Assembly (NCBI GenBank): GCA_030248135.1
Contig: JASANC010004967.1
Coordinates: 1-64,000, forward strand
Source: Theristus sp. LFF4_11
Taxonomy: Eukaryota > Nematoda > Chromadorea > Monhysterida > Xyalidae
Direction: 5' to 3'
DNA length: 64,000 nt
Within the stretch, counting starts at the first letter, position 1. Each line of letters begins with the position of its first letter. The position numbers and the translations under genes were made by a program. The notes under the pieces were generated by a model that searched no databases, had not been told where the DNA came from, and saw only the letters and a list, made by a program, of their open reading frames with translations. Below are positions 1 through 11,051 of this stretch, in pieces.

Positions 1-195
1 CGCTTGGAGACTGAATGAGCGTCCTAAAACGTTCTGTTTTTGAGTACTGCTGTTGAATAAGTTCACTGAAGTTGTTGCTAGCTCGTAGATGTTGAAGTTG
101 GCGACCTTGACCTGGTCACTACGGGCGAATGCTGAAAGACCTACGGTCAGCAAAATCAAAAATTGAACGTGGTGATGTGTTCTGAGCCAATGTGG
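1..195 (-). CDS. Possible partial exon of a secreted protein, running off the left edge
   Basis: Read on the minus strand, one frame stays open from a candidate splice acceptor (TGTCAG, complement of 196-201) to the window edge, about 64 codons. It begins with a basic/His stretch, then a hydrophobic core (VQFLILLTVGLSAFA) followed by polar sequence, which looks like a signal peptide with a cleavage site after Ala. There is no ATG in this frame after the upstream stop, so the start codon would lie in an earlier exon further right, which I did not find. No family is recognised. It could equally be a chance open frame. The call rests on the signal-peptide-like composition and the acceptor only. 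Confidence 0.3.
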
Positions 196-201
196 CTGAC
201 A

Positions 202-3200
202 TCAACCGTTTCCGTATTTTCTTCACAGTTCTTTGTGAGCATAAAACAATGTGAAAAAAAAACAAATGATGCAACAAATGAAAACAAATACTAGGCAAAC
301 GTTGGGGCTGATGTGGTCTAATAAATGAATCAAAACGAACTCGACTCCATCTCTGTTTCCATTGAGCACTAAAAAAACATTGATGTACGATCTATTTTTT
401 CAAACGTGTCCCACTGAAATAACGTCATGTGCCGCCAAACATGCGCTTGCCGTTCACAGCAAACCAGACTTTCCGTTTAGCCGATTTCTTCCCGTAAACA
501 AATGGTGAATGTGGAATCAGTCACACCAAACCGAAATTTTAGTGCCTGTATTTTGACAAACGTCACAAATGTTCATCAAGATTGACGCCTTCAAAGAGAC
601 CCCAGTCTATGTCTGCTAGATTTGCAGAACAAAAAATGTTTCTTGGCCCACAAAACAATTTTGAGATTGGAAGACGTCAATTTTGCCGCAACCAACCGTC
701 TTCGAAATCACTTGTGCAGCTCACACTTCCAACGCAACTTAATATAACCGTTTTCGCTCATTTCCAGTATCACCTGTTAGCTTCAACCGCACTGGAATAT
801 TGCGCGCTGAGCGTGAGCTCAATGATAGCGACGTCGTCGAAGATGACGATAGCGCACGATCGACGAACCGCTGGCGGACGAGCAATAACAGTTTCTTGCT
901 GACGTTTCAGCACCAGAATCACAGAATCACAGAATTACCAGAATGTTTTATGGCAGTCGAGGTTTCGGGCACGGCGCGATACAGGGAATGAGTCAGACAA
1001 ATTCGAAGCGATTGAAAAATAAACAAGTCGGGAGTGAAACTATTATCATGGTGATTATGCATCTTCCACGGGCCTAGTTCTACATAAAATGTAAATGTAA
1101 TTTTTTTAGATAAAATGCAAATTAAAATACCACTAGACTATCAATATCTTCCAGGTTCCAGTTGGATTACATATTATATGTCTAACTACAACAATAGCAA
1201 CAACAAAATAACAAAGTTAGCAACAGTTACACGCACGAAGGGGTGATTGAACCACCGAAATCAAGACAACAAAGAAAATGCAAATCTACATCGCTTACCA
1301 CTATTCATGAACATCCCATTTTTTATCACCGATTTTTTCACCGTCACCTTTTGCTTTCGTCGAAACCTTTACTTACAATTTTCGAGTTTTTCTCGTTTCC
1401 GTTCGGTTTTCAAATTCCAACGAACGCTTTCTTGACGGCGTTAATTTTGCCTTTTTCGTTTTGTGACCGTCTGATGATTCATCCATTTCCTTGTTTTTAT
1501 GTCCATTTTGCGTTTCGCTCTCTCTTGCGGTCCGTTTCAATCCATTTTTTCTGACATATCATCCCAATGAATGTCGTCGTAGTCCGAACAACGATCCGGT
1601 TTCATGTCCGAGTTTTCCACATCGTTTTGCGTTGTTTTCCTCGCGTGTTCTGCGATGGACCTCAGCGCCGACTTGAACAGCACGCAGTTCAGGTGAGATT
1701 TGCAGTAAATCTAAATAAAACAGCATTTTTTGCGTGTAGCCTAGCCATGTGCGGTGTTTAGTCCGTATGGAGACTTCTGAACTTTTCTTTCAACAGCAAC
1801 CTATTCAGTTTCAATCGGTAATTGAAAGGAAGGCACTCGTGTGTCGACAACTGTGCACTACGTTCTACGCAAAACTGCTGGTGGAAACGGAATCCGAACT
1901 GAGGCGTAATACCATTCACAGACCTTGTTCAGTTGTTTTCTTGTGTGCAAGTCATTCCCGATCACAAATCTGTCAACGCCGCAGCCAATCAGCAGCGGCG
2001 CACCACGATGACACGCCAAATCGCGAATCGCGCCAGCATTACCGCGGTAGCATTGCATGGTGCTCCCTGAAACGGTTTTTTGGAAGCAGACTCAAAGCCG
2101 GCGAAGTAATCAATATATTCTGATTTGTGGTCTCATTGAAATCCTTTATTTCAAAAAAATTCGGTCAAGGAAACAGGTTGATTGAAGCTTACACAGCCAA
2201 TCAGTGTGTTCTGATTTCCAATGCAAACAATCGGCGTGGTGGGCTGTCTTAGAGCACCCGTAAACAAATGTAAAACATATGACACGGAGTCTGGCAGTTT
2301 ATTTTTGTTTATGTTTGTTAAACACATTCAAAAGAGTGAAAACCCCAGAAAACCGAGCCATTTATTCAAAAGAATTGCTCCACTTTGCAAGGAATTCTAT
2401 CAAACTTCCCCGTTAAGCCACCGATCGCAAACAGCACCAACCCGGTTTCCTCCAGTCGATCATCGCCAGTGCCCCTCTGTTGCTGCCAACCACACACGCC
2501 GGCATTGGTGCCCCTTTTTGCGTTTATTCAGATCAGCATTGAAAATGATTGATGGATGCAATATAAAGCCATAACAAATAAGGCTATGGTTATCACGCAC
2601 ACAAAATGCGAAAAGAAGATACAATGAAGGTTGTTTTCGGTTTGAATAATGATCAGGAATACAGCCTTCAATCTTCTTGGGTTATCGGTGCATTTTTCTT
2701 TCTTCATATCAGCCAGTCTGTGGTCGCAGCGCCGGATAGACCTCTGTGTACATGTGGTTGTCGTCCCCAGTGCATGCGCCATTGGTTGTTTTCTTGGCTG
2801 CAGAGACAAGAGGCACCGAAAGCAAAGAACAAAGAGTTACGAAGATTTTGGGCGATTGTCGCCCCGTAGTTTTCGAAGTTTTTGGTGGCGACCAAAGCTG
2901 AAGTGTTACGAAAAGAAAACTGACCGGTTCAGTGGCATCTATGGGTGAGAGGTGAGGCAATGTGCAAGGGGTCCTGAGGCCCAGAGGAAAATCGTTGATC
3001 AGCTGCTGTGTTCTGTATGATGCGGAGCCGTCGCGGATGTCGTGAGCTGTAGCAGACGCCCGTTGCCGTTGAGATGCTTAGAGGGAGTTTGGAGACGCTG
3101 TTTTAAAAGGGTTTAGTGGTTGTTTTGGGAAGACCAATTGAGCGTTATTTCTTGAGATGAACCGATATCGATTATAATGAACGGAACGCAAGAACTTTTG

Positions 3201-3600
3201 CCATTGAAACGCAAATTATATCAAGAAAGCTAAACGAGTTCAAAAAGTAAATTTCAAATCAATCAAACGTGAAAATACAAGTAAGCAAGTAATGCAAGTA
3301 CAAAAAACAGTCGTTTGAACTGGCCAAACGTAGCATTGGACAATAATGATACTGCAGGAAACCGTAATATCATCAGAAAACCACCCGAATTCAGAAAGTA
3401 TATCACACCACAATCAAGAGAAAGAATGAATGTGAACCAGTCAATGTGAAGTCAATCAAACCATTTGGATAAAACAGCGATCGAGCAAGAAAAATGCAAA
3501 AGGAATATGACACGAACTCAATAAGTCAATCAAATCACTGGAATGGGTCACCGATAATGCACACATAAATATTCAACTGCAAAATGTAATGTAAATGCAA
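202..3600. other. Gene-poor region, no supported gene
   Basis: AT-rich DNA with only short open frames that show no domain, no codon bias and no consistent splice sites. Two copies of a CCAAT-like decamer (AGCCAATCAG, near 1983 and 2196) recur elsewhere in the window (near 10769 and 54355), but nothing shows they are promoters. The last few hundred bases before 3600 may be the 3' untranslated end of the minus-strand retrotransposon, whose 3' boundary I could not place. Confidence 0.6.
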
Positions 3601-3646
3601 ACCAACACAATGTAAATCACACACATGCGTCAGACGACAAGAAAAG

Positions 3647-6600
3647 TCATTTGTCGGGAATGTTCGGCGCTCGAATGTCTACTTTGACTTTGTCAGCGAC
3701 TTGGAGAAGCACGTCGCTCATTGCGAGGGGCGTCAAATGCACGTCATCGGTCTCAAGTGCCCCGTTCGCGTTGTAGTTGACTTTGATGATTTCGATGTTC
3801 TCGGACTCCCACTCATCCATGAGCGAAGTCATCGCTTGGTTGATGAGTGCCGCAGAGTCACCGGGCTCCCGAGAGCGGAGGCTGACGATGAAGGCCTTCA
3901 CGCCAGGACTGATGTCTCGAGCCTGTCGCGCTGCAGCAACGAGATATTCGGCGATCTCTTCTTCCTTTCCTTGCGATTTTCCACGGTTGACGTCGTTGAT
4001 GCCGCCCACGATGACGACTGCGCTGCTTGCAATCGGACCGTTCATGTCCTTCACAGCAGCCAGCAGCGTCGTTGACAGCGCGCCTCTGCGATCGTGGACC
4101 GACACTTTGGTCTTGTCGATATCGACGATGCGGTGAACGCGAGACGCGTTACTGTCGCCCAGGACAGCAATTGGCGGAGTCAGTCGCCCCAGACGGGTCT
4201 GGGCCGAGCCTGGAATGAAGTTTAGGTATTTGTCCCCCAGGACGTGTCTCCAATAGATGGACTTTGAGTGCTCAATTGTGTCCATGACAATAAACCGGAT
4301 CAGTTTTGAGATCTGTTTTTGGGGGATATTTAGGGTGCGGAGAGCATCATTGTTCAGGGGGTCCCATGTGCCCAAGCTACCTACCACTATTGCATCAAGA
4401 TAGACCTTGTAGCCCCTACGTTCAAACGCGTTGGCCTCTATGAGGTATTTTGTGATCTTGTGTTGCCGTGCCACCGTGTGCCAGTTGGATTCATTGTGTG
4501 CTTTGTACTCAAATGGGCAGGTAACGTCAAGGATCCAGACCTCATCAGTGGCGGGGTTTTTCACTACGATGTCAGGGCGGAGACTGCGATTGGCTATTTT
4601 GCATTGCTTGTTTACTGAGACTTCGAATGTGGGGTTGTTGAGTTTGATTGCTGAGACAACGCGATTCTGGATGTCGTCATGTCTTGCAGTGACGGCTGCA
4701 CCTAGCTGATATTTACAGTGGTTTAATATGTGCTGAAGTGTTTCGTACTTGTCGCCGCAGCGGCGACAGGCACTGTCTCTGTTCTTAGCGTCAGGTCCAC
4801 GTGTCAGAGTGTTACATTTTGTGGACAGGAGGTTTAGCCTAGCGCTGTGGATGAATTTGTAGCCGGCAAAGCTGATGAACTTGCCGTCAGCGGTGAACCG
4901 ATTGTTTTCTATTTGGTTGACTGCCCCGCGCGCAATTTTCCCTTGGCTTGGCAGCTTCTGCAGAGCCGTGAAGTGGTAGTTGGTCACGCATTCACGCAGC
5001 CAGCGGTAGACGCATTTGCGCTGATTGTCGGTGGCCGTTACATAGCCGAACCGTGGGTGGTCCAGTGTAACTGAGAGGTTGTCGCCGTTGACTTGGAATT
5101 CAATGTGAAATAGCTTTTGCAACGTTCGGACAGCTTTTCGGAAGCGCTTGAACACGTTTTTTGCGCCTCCGCCGCTGGCGGCCAGCGCTCTGTGAAATGC
5201 CCCGTCTGTTTTGGCATTGCAGAATTCGCCGATTTGTTCATCAGTCGGGTCGCCGCGGATCCACCGTGCAACTTCGTGGCGCAGAAGGAACCATGCCGTG
5301 GACCTAGTGCGACTGTTCTTGGAGCTGAGAAGGCGGAACACATGTGCCACAGTTTGGATTGCGTAGGCGTCCGCGAATGAGAGCATTCCGAGACCGCCGT
5401 TACGATGGTCAGAGAAAATGTAGTGGGGGGTTGAATTGAATGGGAGATTGGTTACCTCTCTGCAGACGTCCTTTAGGACTTTGTCCAGGTGATTGAGAGC
5501 GGTAACTGAGATGTCAGAAGTTCTGGCAGTGTAGCTGAGTCTAGGCTGCAGGAAAACTCGGATTGCGTCCAGCTTCTGCCATGGGGCTAGGTCGCACTTA
5601 CTAATTTTGTCAAGGTCTGAGATGATGTCCGTGAACATTTCGTTTGGTGTTTGGTCGTTTGCTATGCCAAGGTAGGTACCGAGATAAGTGTACGCTTCCC
5701 CTTGGTCTAGTGCTGGTATTTTCCCACCTTGAATCTCGAATTGACAGTTGAGAGCTCTGGAGCCGAGTGCCGATAGGGTGCCGCATTTCGCTGCATTGAA
5801 TGCGAGACCCATGTCAGAGGCGACTGAGGAAACTAGTGCAAGGAGCTGTTCTAGGTCACCTGGATTCGTGGTTATGACAGCTAAATCATCGGCGTATGCT
5901 AACACGTTGTGCGTTGAGGGTCCGAGTGTGTAGCCCGCTGTCGGGAAATTTGATTTGATCGTCCGGATCAGAAATTCAAGAGAGATGTTGAACAGCAGAG
6001 GGCTTAGTGGATCTCCCTGTTTGACGCCCGATTCAATTGGCACCGCTTCAGTGATGCAGTCGCCGCACTGGAACGTTGTTGAGGCCTCGTTGTAGATGTC
6101 TGCCACGATTTCAAGAAACTCCGACGGGAAGCCTAGTTTATCAAGCATGTAGAAGATCAGCGGGTGGGGCACTGAGCCAAATGCGTTTCGTAAGTCCAGC
6201 CAGGCGACGTGTAGTTCGTTCACGTCGTTTCTGGCATGGGTGATGATGTTGTCCAAGAGGAAGACGTTCTCAATGGTGCCCTCGAAGGCCTCGAAACCAC
6301 TCTGTTCGTGACTCAGAAGCAGGTTGCTGCTGTCAGAGAGCTTCTTTTCGACCGAAAGACGACCGACTCGATTGGCAAGGATGGCCGTGTACAGTTTATA
6401 AATGGTGCTCATGATAGCAATAGGCCGGAAATTGCGCACGTCGCCCTGGTCGCCTTTTTTATGGATCAGGATGGTGTTAGCTGTTTTCCAGGCTGATGGA
6501 ACTTTTTTGTTGGCTTGGCAGATCTGATAGATGCGGGCTAAGATCACTTCGCATCCCGGTAGCTTCTTGAGGTCCGCGTAGGACACTCCGTCAGCTCCCG

Positions 6601-9580
6601 GCGCGCTGTTCGGCATGCGACGAAGAACGCGTCCGACCTCCGCCGGAGTGATTTCGGCGGCGATGCGGTTCTTCTCTTCGTCTGACAGTGACTTGGTTAT
6701 TGTGGCACAGTTGTCTAGAGCGTGGTAGTCAATAGCGCGTGGGCCCATTTCTTTCTTGAAGTAGGATGCCACCGCGTCCGGGTCAAGTGTGCATTGAACA
6801 GCGCTGTTGCCTAACACTTTCTTGAATGCCTTCTTTTTGTTTCGGTTGTACAGTTTTTGCAGATAGCTTTTTGCAGATTGTTTTGCTTTTGTTGGATCAG
6901 CCGGTTTGAAGTTCGGCCGAACCGTCTGGGTAGATTTGTCATTTGCATGTCGCAGTGGGGCTTTTGGCTGACCTGTTTGGTTGGTTTTAGAGGCTAGCGA
7001 TTCTGTTAGTTCGTGACAGATGTTCTCAAAAGAGCTCCAATCAGCGTTTTCACTCCATTGTTCAAGTTTGTTTAGCCAGTCTGAGTGTTTAGTCGGCACA
7101 GGGCCGGTACGGTCAGTTTTTGTTGTGTTAACGGTTGGTTTGACGTGGCTGTTGTTGTGACTTTTAGATTTTGGCTGTTTAACTTTGTTCTGGGAGGCTT
7201 CGATGGTCTTGATGGCTGATTGGAAGGCCATTTCTTCTAGTCTAGCGAGTCCGTCAGTTGCGAACTCCGCTTCAAGCAGTCGGCGGTGATTGACTACCGC
7301 ATCAACACCGAATACGAGTTGCTCCTGCATGACAGCTCTTGAAGCAGTCAGAGCTGCGGCCGGACCGCAGTTGACAGCATCAGTTTGTTTGAAATAGTTC
7401 TCAGGGCATTCAACGACCCTCGGCTTTTTGTTGGATTTAGTCAGATTGGAGCAAATGGCAAGCAGATCTTTGAGAACGCTTTTAGGTGGAAGTGTACGTG
7501 CGCTACTATCGTAGTAGTGTAGAACGTTCGAAGCAACCGAGAGAACTGCAAGCGCCCAGTGGCTGTTGTAGAAGACTGGAATGTAAGCTGTTGACCAGGC
7601 GTTTCGTTCTTCCGGCCAGATTGGGATACTGCGCCACTCTTGGAAATTGCAGGAGGGCTCCTGATTGCCTGTTTGCCAAACTAGTGCATCAACCGCTATG
7701 CTGTCTCGACTGTTGTGGATTGCTGACCGGAGGGCCCGGTTTAGTTCGGTGTCTGACCATTGTTTTGGGTGCCGGTTGCACCACTGCGTTGGACAACTTG
7801 AGGTGTTGGGAGCTTGGCATTTGCTGCTAGCTATTGATGTCTGGTGTGCAGAGAATGATGGTGCTGCAGTGCTGTTGGTTTGTCGTGTTTGGTCGTTTGT
7901 GTTGGATGTACTGCTGGATCTCGCGCGGGAGCGCGTGACCACACCTAGAGGAATGGTTTGGGCAGAGCTGTAACGTTTTAGCTGTGCGCCTGTTGTTTTT
8001 TGTGGTTGCAGTTTACAGTGGGATTTTGTTGAGGTCGAGATTTTGTGGTCTGACAGTTCTGGCACAGTTTCTAGCCGGCTTCGGAACCGATTTGCATCAG
8101 GCGAAGTCGGGATGTGGTCAAGCGGGTGGCTGTTGTTGTTATGCAGCGCACCTTCGAGACTCGGAGCCTCCTCAGAAAGGGTTGCCCGTGTGTCTTTTGC
8201 AGATTCGAAGTTTGCCACAGGGACAGCCGTTGTGCCACTTGATGTGTTTGTAGGCGCCACAGAGGCATCCATGGTGTTACTTGGACGGTTTTTGGTTGCC
8301 ACGGAGGCAGCCTTGGTGTCACTTGGACGGTTTTTGGTTGCCACGGAGGCAACCTTGATGTCATTTTGACGGTTTGTGGTTGCCACGGAGGCGACCTTGC
8401 TGTCATTTAGTCTGTTAGTGGCTGCCACGGAGGCGGCCTTGGTGACACTTGGACGGTTTGTGGTTGCCACGGAGGCGACCTTGTTGCCGTTTGGTCTGTT
8501 AGTGGCTGCCACGGAGGCAGCCTTGGTGTCACTTGTACAGTTTGTGGTTGCCGCGGAGGCAGCCTGGTTGTCACTTGTGGCCGCGGAGGCCTCTGTTGGG
8601 TGTTGCCTCTTACATTTTGATTGTCGGAGATGGCTTGTGAGAGCGATCGATGTTGGAAAGTAAATGGAGCAGGAGGGACACTGATACCGCACGTGATTGT
8701 CGCTTGGAAGCGTTTCAAATTCGAAAACGTGTGAATGTGAATGCGAGATGAGACTCTTGATCCTACATCTGGTGTTTGGAGCGAAAGAGCAAAAGCGACA
8801 GCGGAGTTTGTACTTGGCATTTTGTGGGTCAAAATTGTGTTCACGGATCAGATGTGTGTCAATGCTGATCTTGTGCTCATAGTTTGGCATGATGCAATAG
8901 CGCCTATCACAGTCAGGGACCGGACACTCAATCTCTTTGGCAAATGGTACTAGAATTGTGACACCTTCGCCCGTAAGCAGGGCTTTTTCCGAAAAAGGAA
9001 CCTTCTGAATACCACCTCCAAATAACCGACCTGACGGCTGAGTGCCAGCTGCGGTGTTGTTGCTGCCACCACGGTGCGCCTGTGGACCACGATGAGCGCT
9101 GCCACCTCGTTTATGAACACCGCCGTACGACGTACGACGAAGCGACCAGCTGCCGCGAGATTGGGCGCCGCCCCGCGAATGAACGCCGCCGCCGGTGCCG
9201 CCGCGACTGTTGCCGCCCCGGAAGTTGCTGTTGCGTCGATAAAAATTTCCCTGGAATCGGCCGCGGCCTCCGCCGTTGTAGCCCTGTGTGGCTGGCTGCT
9301 GTGATTGCTGGATCGGTTGCGGTGGTTGAGGTGGTGGTTGAGGTGGTGACTGCACGTAGATGATCTGCGGCTGTTGTGGAACCGCCTGTTGCTGCTGCTG
9401 AGGTTGCGGCATCACAGCAGGGTACGCGAATGGGTACGCCGGTGTGTAGTGCGGCGACGTGAACTGCCCATTGAACGGCCACATTGTTGGATTATACGAG
9501 AATTGTGAGAAGAGCGAGATTGGATGTCTGTAATAGCAATTGAAATTGTTTTCTATGCCCCTACCCCCAAAAAAAGTCAT
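3647..9580 (-). CDS. Retrotransposon polyprotein: zinc fingers, Ulp1-like protease, RT, RLE endonuclease, SGNH hydrolase
   Basis: A 1,977-residue protein. Residues ~35-200 are Gln/Pro-rich then Arg-Gly-rich, suggesting RNA binding. A C2H2 finger follows (C219, C224, H243, H248), then two more Cys/His fingers to about 320. Residues ~327-445 are about nine 14-residue Ala/Thr/Asn repeats. A Ulp1/C48-like protease has H674, D691 and C738 (NCGPAA). Reverse transcriptase covers ~1030-1300 with the catalytic YADD at 1229-1232 and GVKQGDPLSP before it. A CCHC knuckle starts at C1605. The restriction-like endonuclease has PD at 1669-1670 and LDVT with D1685. The C-terminus, from ~1803, is an SGNH-hydrolase fold: GDS with S1810, GGIND with N1862, and DxxH with D1945/H1948. 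The protease and nuclease arrangement fits the NeSL clade; the terminal SGNH domain does not, as far as I know. The first ATG is used; a second ATG about 32 codons in has a better context. Confidence 0.85.
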   Translation of the reverse strand: MTFFGGRGIENNFNCYYRHPISLFSQFSYNPTMWPFNGQFTSPHYTPAYPFAYPAVMPQPQQQQQAVPQQPQIIYVQSPPQPPPQPPQPIQQSQQPATQGYNGGGRGRFQGNFYRRNSNFRGGNSRGGTGGGVHSRGGAQSRGSWSLRRTSYGGVHKRGGSAHRGPQAHRGGSNNTAAGTQPSGRLFGGGIQKVPFSEKALLTGEGVTILVPFAKEIECPVPDCDRRYCIMPNYEHKISIDTHLIREHNFDPQNAKYKLRCRFCSFAPNTRCRIKSLISHSHSHVFEFETLPSDNHVRYQCPSCSIYFPTSIALTSHLRQSKCKRQHPTEASAATSDNQAASAATTNCTSDTKAASVAATNRPNGNKVASVATTNRPSVTKAASVAATNRLNDSKVASVATTNRQNDIKVASVATKNRPSDTKAASVATKNRPSNTMDASVAPTNTSSGTTAVPVANFESAKDTRATLSEEAPSLEGALHNNNSHPLDHIPTSPDANRFRSRLETVPELSDHKISTSTKSHCKLQPQKTTGAQLKRYSSAQTIPLGVVTRSRARSSSTSNTNDQTRQTNSTAAPSFSAHQTSIASSKCQAPNTSSCPTQWCNRHPKQWSDTELNRALRSAIHNSRDSIAVDALVWQTGNQEPSCNFQEWRSIPIWPEERNAWSTAYIPVFYNSHWALAVLSVASNVLHYYDSSARTLPPKSVLKDLLAICSNLTKSNKKPRVVECPENYFKQTDAVNCGPAAALTASRAVMQEQLVFGVDAVVNHRRLLEAEFATDGLARLEEMAFQSAIKTIEASQNKVKQPKSKSHNNSHVKPTVNTTKTDRTGPVPTKHSDWLNKLEQWSENADWSSFENICHELTESLASKTNQTGQPKAPLRHANDKSTQTVRPNFKPADPTKAKQSAKSYLQKLYNRNKKKAFKKVLGNSAVQCTLDPDAVASYFKKEMGPRAIDYHALDNCATITKSLSDEEKNRIAAEITPAEVGRVLRRMPNSAPGADGVSYADLKKLPGCEVILARIYQICQANKKVPSAWKTANTILIHKKGDQGDVRNFRPIAIMSTIYKLYTAILANRVGRLSVEKKLSDSSNLLLSHEQSGFEAFEGTIENVFLLDNIITHARNDVNELHVAWLDLRNAFGSVPHPLIFYMLDKLGFPSEFLEIVADIYNEASTTFQCGDCITEAVPIESGVKQGDPLSPLLFNISLEFLIRTIKSNFPTAGYTLGPSTHNVLAYADDLAVITTNPGDLEQLLALVSSVASDMGLAFNAAKCGTLSALGSRALNCQFEIQGGKIPALDQGEAYTYLGTYLGIANDQTPNEMFTDIISDLDKISKCDLAPWQKLDAIRVFLQPRLSYTARTSDISVTALNHLDKVLKDVCREVTNLPFNSTPHYIFSDHRNGGLGMLSFADAYAIQTVAHVFRLLSSKNSRTRSTAWFLLRHEVARWIRGDPTDEQIGEFCNAKTDGAFHRALAASGGGAKNVFKRFRKAVRTLQKLFHIEFQVNGDNLSVTLDHPRFGYVTATDNQRKCVYRWLRECVTNYHFTALQKLPSQGKIARGAVNQIENNRFTADGKFISFAGYKFIHSARLNLLSTKCNTLTRGPDAKNRDSACRRCGDKYETLQHILNHCKYQLGAAVTARHDDIQNRVVSAIKLNNPTFEVSVNKQCKIANRSLRPDIVVKNPATDEVWILDVTCPFEYKAHNESNWHTVARQHKITKYLIEANAFERRGYKVYLDAIVVGSLGTWDPLNNDALRTLNIPQKQISKLIRFIVMDTIEHSKSIYWRHVLGDKYLNFIPGSAQTRLGRLTPPIAVLGDSNASRVHRIVDIDKTKVSVHDRRGALSTTLLAAVKDMNGPIASSAVVIVGGINDVNRGKSQGKEEEIAEYLVAAARQARDISPGVKAFIVSLRSREPGDSAALINQAMTSLMDEWESENIEIIKVNYNANGALETDDVHLTPLAMSDVLLQVADKVKVDIRAPNIPDK
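8230..8605 (-). repeat. 42-bp in-frame minisatellite within the retrotransposon frame
   Basis: About nine diverged copies of a 42-bp unit, each encoding 14 residues of the type ASVATTNRPSDTKA. The period keeps the reading frame, so copy number can vary without breaking the protein. It forms the linker between the N-terminal zinc fingers and the protease region. Confidence 0.85.
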
Positions 9581-9720
9581 TTTTAGGCTGAAATTGCGTA
9601 GTGGGATAGAGGTTCTGGTTTTTGGAAAAATGAAGATAGACTGATGGTTTTGAATGAATATGGTTTTGAATGAAAATAATTTTGAATGAGGATAGGGTGT
9701 ATAGTTTTTAGTTAGTTTTT

Positions 9721-10886
9721 TTAGGAAGAATAATTGCAGTTTGTAGGTATCCCGTTTGATTGGAAGTAGCTTAGTTTTATCGTTTTATTTTGGTGCTTAG
9801 TTCCCCTTTTTGAAAAACGATGAATCTTGTGTTTAGCAAAAACAAACCACACTGGCCCACTGATAGTGAAGTGCTGAGTATCGATACACTTGATTGTCTT
9901 GACACACAACCAACGCAGAATTAGTTGACCCACGCGGACGGTTTTGGCGGCATTACGGTGGATTCAGTAGAACGAACGTTGCAGTAGAAGAGCAGGAGTA
10001 CAAGCAAGTGATTGTGTGCTCGGTGGCACTGCGATTGACGTCAGTGAGTCCTCGCCCCAGAGCACTTCCCGCACCGGTCGGCGCTGCGCTCGCTGGTCGA
10101 ACAGGCGAATCTGCGGAAAGACAGAAACAATCAATGAAGGTATTCATTCGGTCATTCATTTCGTTGTGCCGCTAAAGGCCCATTCATGCACTCGCGCGCG
10201 CTATGTAGCACAGGCGTCACTTTAGCACGTGCAGCTGCAAAGTTTTTGCTCCATGAATTTGTAGCGAACGTGACGCCAGCGCTTCAAGTTATATGAATGA
10301 GGCTTATAGTAAGACAGATTTAATAACAGTCACATTATGAACGAATGGCACGAGTAACCCGAAATTGACAATTCCACGTTTACATAACTGCATGTAAAAT
10401 TGGTTGGTGATTGATTTTCAAAACCGCATGAATTCAGCAAGTCTGGTCTGGGAGGGATCAAAACAGCACGCCCACTTCAACGTTGACGAATACTTAACTG
10501 CATGCAACAAAATTTCCACCAGTAAACAAACCCTATGATTCACAGTGCACGTCGTCACCAGCTCGGAATCTTCGACGAACCGCAAATCGTTCACACAAAT
10601 TGGCACCTGCAGACGAAGCTGCTCGTTTTCGCGCACCTGGGTTGGTTGGATGGAGATGTGAAATCGAAAGTTGCTTGAAAAATAACAAATTTGTGGTGCG
10701 AACACCAAGCAACAAAAATCAAATCAATGTCTTCAAAATCCACTCGGCTGATTGATTTCTTCAACACAGCCAATCAGCAAGAAAATGCCGCCTGGCCACA
10801 CACATTTTTCATGGCGAACACGGCCTTCTACGGCGTCAGTCTGTTTCGATTGCCGTGACCGCCCGTGGCCAGCAGATCGCGTTTCG
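9721..10886. other. Intergenic, no supported gene
   Basis: No convincing coding exon. A stretch near 10180-10280 (CACTTTAGCACGTGCAGCTG and around) is similar, in inverted orientation, to 21760-21850, so part of this is dispersed repeat. The segment ends at the target-site duplication of the LTR element. Confidence 0.5.
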
Positions 10887-10890
10887 TTTC

Positions 10891-11051
10891 AGTTGGGAAT
10901 AGCGATAACTGTGAAATTACATGTAATTATATTGGCTATATAAGCTGTGATAATCTGTGATCAGTGTTCGGTCTGTTTTTATTATTGTCGTTGTCGTGTC
11001 GTCCTAATAAGCAAACCCAAATAAACTACGTAACAACCCAAATATCTTTCT
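10891..11051 (+). repeat. 5' LTR of the Gag-only element
   Basis: 161 bp. It contains a TATA-like CTATATAAGC near 10932-10941 and an AATAAA near 11021, the expected promoter and polyadenylation signals of an LTR. It is identical to the 3' copy, implying recent insertion. Confidence 0.9.

Larger units (their letters stand above)
3600..9720 (-). mobile_element. NeSL/R2-like non-LTR retrotransposon, apparently intact
   Basis: This is the span of a minus-strand element built around one unbroken 1,977-codon frame. The order of domains (zinc fingers, Ulp1-type protease, reverse transcriptase, CCHC knuckle, restriction-like endonuclease) is that of NeSL-type site-specific retrotransposons, known from nematodes and other animals. 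The 5' leader just upstream of the frame carries a short repeated GAATGA-type motif (about 9645-9690). Neither end shows a clear poly-A tail or target-site duplication, so the boundaries given are approximate. Absence of any stop or frameshift over 5.9 kb suggests a recent and possibly active copy. Confidence 0.7.

Noticed and set aside
3647..4200. Plus-strand frames overlapping the retrotransposon
   Set aside because: They are antisense shadows of the 1,977-codon frame.
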